From: Pycnococcus provasolii
Lineage: Eukaryota; Chlorophyta; Pseudoscourfieldiophyceae; Pseudoscourfieldiales; Pycnococcaceae
DNA length: 64,000 nucleotides
Direction of reading: 5' to 3'
NCBI GenBank assembly: GCA_938743325.2
Contig: OW568865.1
Location: forward strand, 930,001 to 994,000
The notes below the pieces were generated by a model, which was not told the origin of the DNA, ran no database searches, and was given only the letters and a program-made list of their open reading frames with translations. Below are positions 63,099 to 64,000 of this stretch, in pieces (the first letter of the stretch is position 1; every line of letters begins with the position of its first letter). The translations under genes were made by a program, and so were the position numbers.

Positions 63099-64000
63099 AT
63101 GATGGCGCCCATCATGTCATTTACGCCACTTCTGGTCCAACGCACACCATTGTGTTCTACTCGTGGTCGTGGAGTGCATGCTCGTGGTGGTGGTTGTCCT
63201 CATTCGCGTCAGTGTCAGGGGCGTCGTCAGTGTCGTAGTCGGAGGAGGGGCTTAACTTCATCAGCTTCTTCATCGTCTTCGTCGTCTTCATCATCGTCTT
63301 CATCATTGACGTCTTCGTTGTCTTCATCATCCTCATCGTCGTCATCCTCATCGTCGTCGTCGTCGTACGAACCTTCGTCGTCGTCGAAGCGTGCATCGAA
63401 CGTTCTGGACACTCCTCCTCCTGAAACACCAATCATCAGCGACATTTCGTTCAGCATCGGCGGACTTTTGTTCGCGTACCACGTCGGCGTCGCCGCGACG
63501 CTCGTACAAAAAGGTGCAATAGACACGAAGAAAACGCACATCGCTGGCGCGTCAGCGGGGGCACTCATCGCAACCGCCGTAAGCGCAGGCGTGCTCGACA
63601 AACCAGGCGGGGACGAAATCCTACTCGCCGCAGCACGCGACGTCTGCGAGTACTGTCGAAACAACGGCGCGAGGGGAAACCTGCGCGCAGCCGTCGAACC
63701 GGTGTACCGCAACATCTTACCAGACGACGCGCACGAAAGGTTCGAAGGAAGGTGCCACGTTGCCGTCACGCTCGTCGCGGACGCGACGAGGCGCGTGCCG
63801 CGCCCATTCGTGCCTCCGAGGCAGATTCTTGTCAGCGAGTTCGAAGACAAGAACGACGTCGTTAATGCCGTGCTAGCGTCGTGCCACATACCCGGGTACT
63901 TTGACGGGCAAAGGCTGATTCGCGAGTACCGTGGTTCGCTCGTTTGGGACGGAGGCGTCACAGGCTCGCCCAAAGCATTCGCTCCACTTCCGCCATCCGC
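63099..64000 (+). CDS. Patatin-like phospholipase (partial, runs off right edge)
   Basis: At least 300 residues from the ATG pair at 63099; the frame is open at base 64000. Residues 1-45 are Arg/Ser/Gly-rich, then about 45-90 are nearly pure Ser (a tct/tca microsatellite). From about 112 the patatin fold is clear: FSIGGLLFAYHVGVA (oxyanion Gly-rich loop), GASAGAL with the G-x-S-x-G nucleophile Ser near 150, and WDGGVTGS with the catalytic Asp near 284. Family activity is acyl hydrolysis of membrane lipids, with a Ser-Asp dyad. The first 45 residues could be an organelle-targeting peptide. The C-terminus lies outside the window. Confidence 0.85.
   Translation, partial: MMAPIMSFTPLLVQRTPLCSTRGRGVHARGGGCPHSRQCQGRRQCRSRRRGLTSSASSSSSSSSSSSSSLTSSLSSSSSSSSSSSSSSSYEPSSSSKRASNVLDTPPPETPIISDISFSIGGLLFAYHVGVAATLVQKGAIDTKKTHIAGASAGALIATAVSAGVLDKPGGDEILLAAARDVCEYCRNNGARGNLRAAVEPVYRNILPDDAHERFEGRCHVAVTLVADATRRVPRPFVPPRQILVSEFEDKNDVVNAVLASCHIPGYFDGQRLIREYRGSLVWDGGVTGSPKAFAPLPPS

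Overview
The window looks like nuclear DNA of a small, gene-dense, plastid-bearing alga. Genes lie on both strands, almost all are intronless (one clear 73-bp GT-AG intron), and proteins are Ala/Gly/Ser-rich with many low-complexity tracts. Plastid signs are an ALB3-type thylakoid insertase that resembles the green-lineage form and a fragment of plastid SecA. Telomere-type TTAGGG repeats occur inside the window rather than at an end. A prasinophyte-grade green alga fits best; this is inference, not an identification.

Layout. 1-3531 (-) holds the N-terminal part of a large coiled-coil/Trp-repeat protein that runs off the left edge. 5072-12958 (+) is a giant surface protein with eight tandem extracellular modules and a multi-pass membrane C-terminus. 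14-24 kb carries an EF-hand protein, a CDCA7-like zinc-finger membrane protein, an aldo/keto reductase fused to a phytanoyl-CoA-dioxygenase-like domain, a DHH exopolyphosphatase and a secreted protein with a GPI-like tail. 25-39 kb carries a cyclic-nucleotide phosphodiesterase, VPS18 and a very large RAD5-like SNF2/RING translocase. 39-46 kb is accessory: a tyrosine-recombinase-like remnant, a partial class-3 lipase, a MITE, a cAMP-receptor-like 7TM protein, UFSP2, a phage-integrase-repeat reading frame and a SecA fragment abutting a DUF302 gene. 47-53 kb carries an SLC6 transporter, a METTL27-like methyltransferase and a secretory JmjC protein. 53-55.5 kb is an inverted-repeat-bounded pair of divergent secreted genes. 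55.5-64 kb holds a LINE-like fragment, a small two-exon candidate, a mitochondrial carrier, a DOMON-like protein, ALB3, a MESD-like ER chaperone and a patatin-like lipase that runs off the right edge.

Functional threads are cyclic-nucleotide signalling (7TM receptor-like protein and PDE), secretory-pathway folding and trafficking (MESD, VPS18, JmjC), UFMylation (UFSP2) and plastid membrane biogenesis (ALB3). The least expected structures are the palindromic cassette at 52961-55542, the strand-consistent TTAGGG arrays upstream of five genes, the AKR-PhyH fusion and the two-by-two homogenised repeats of the giant surface protein. Domain calls come from reading motifs by eye; no database search was run.
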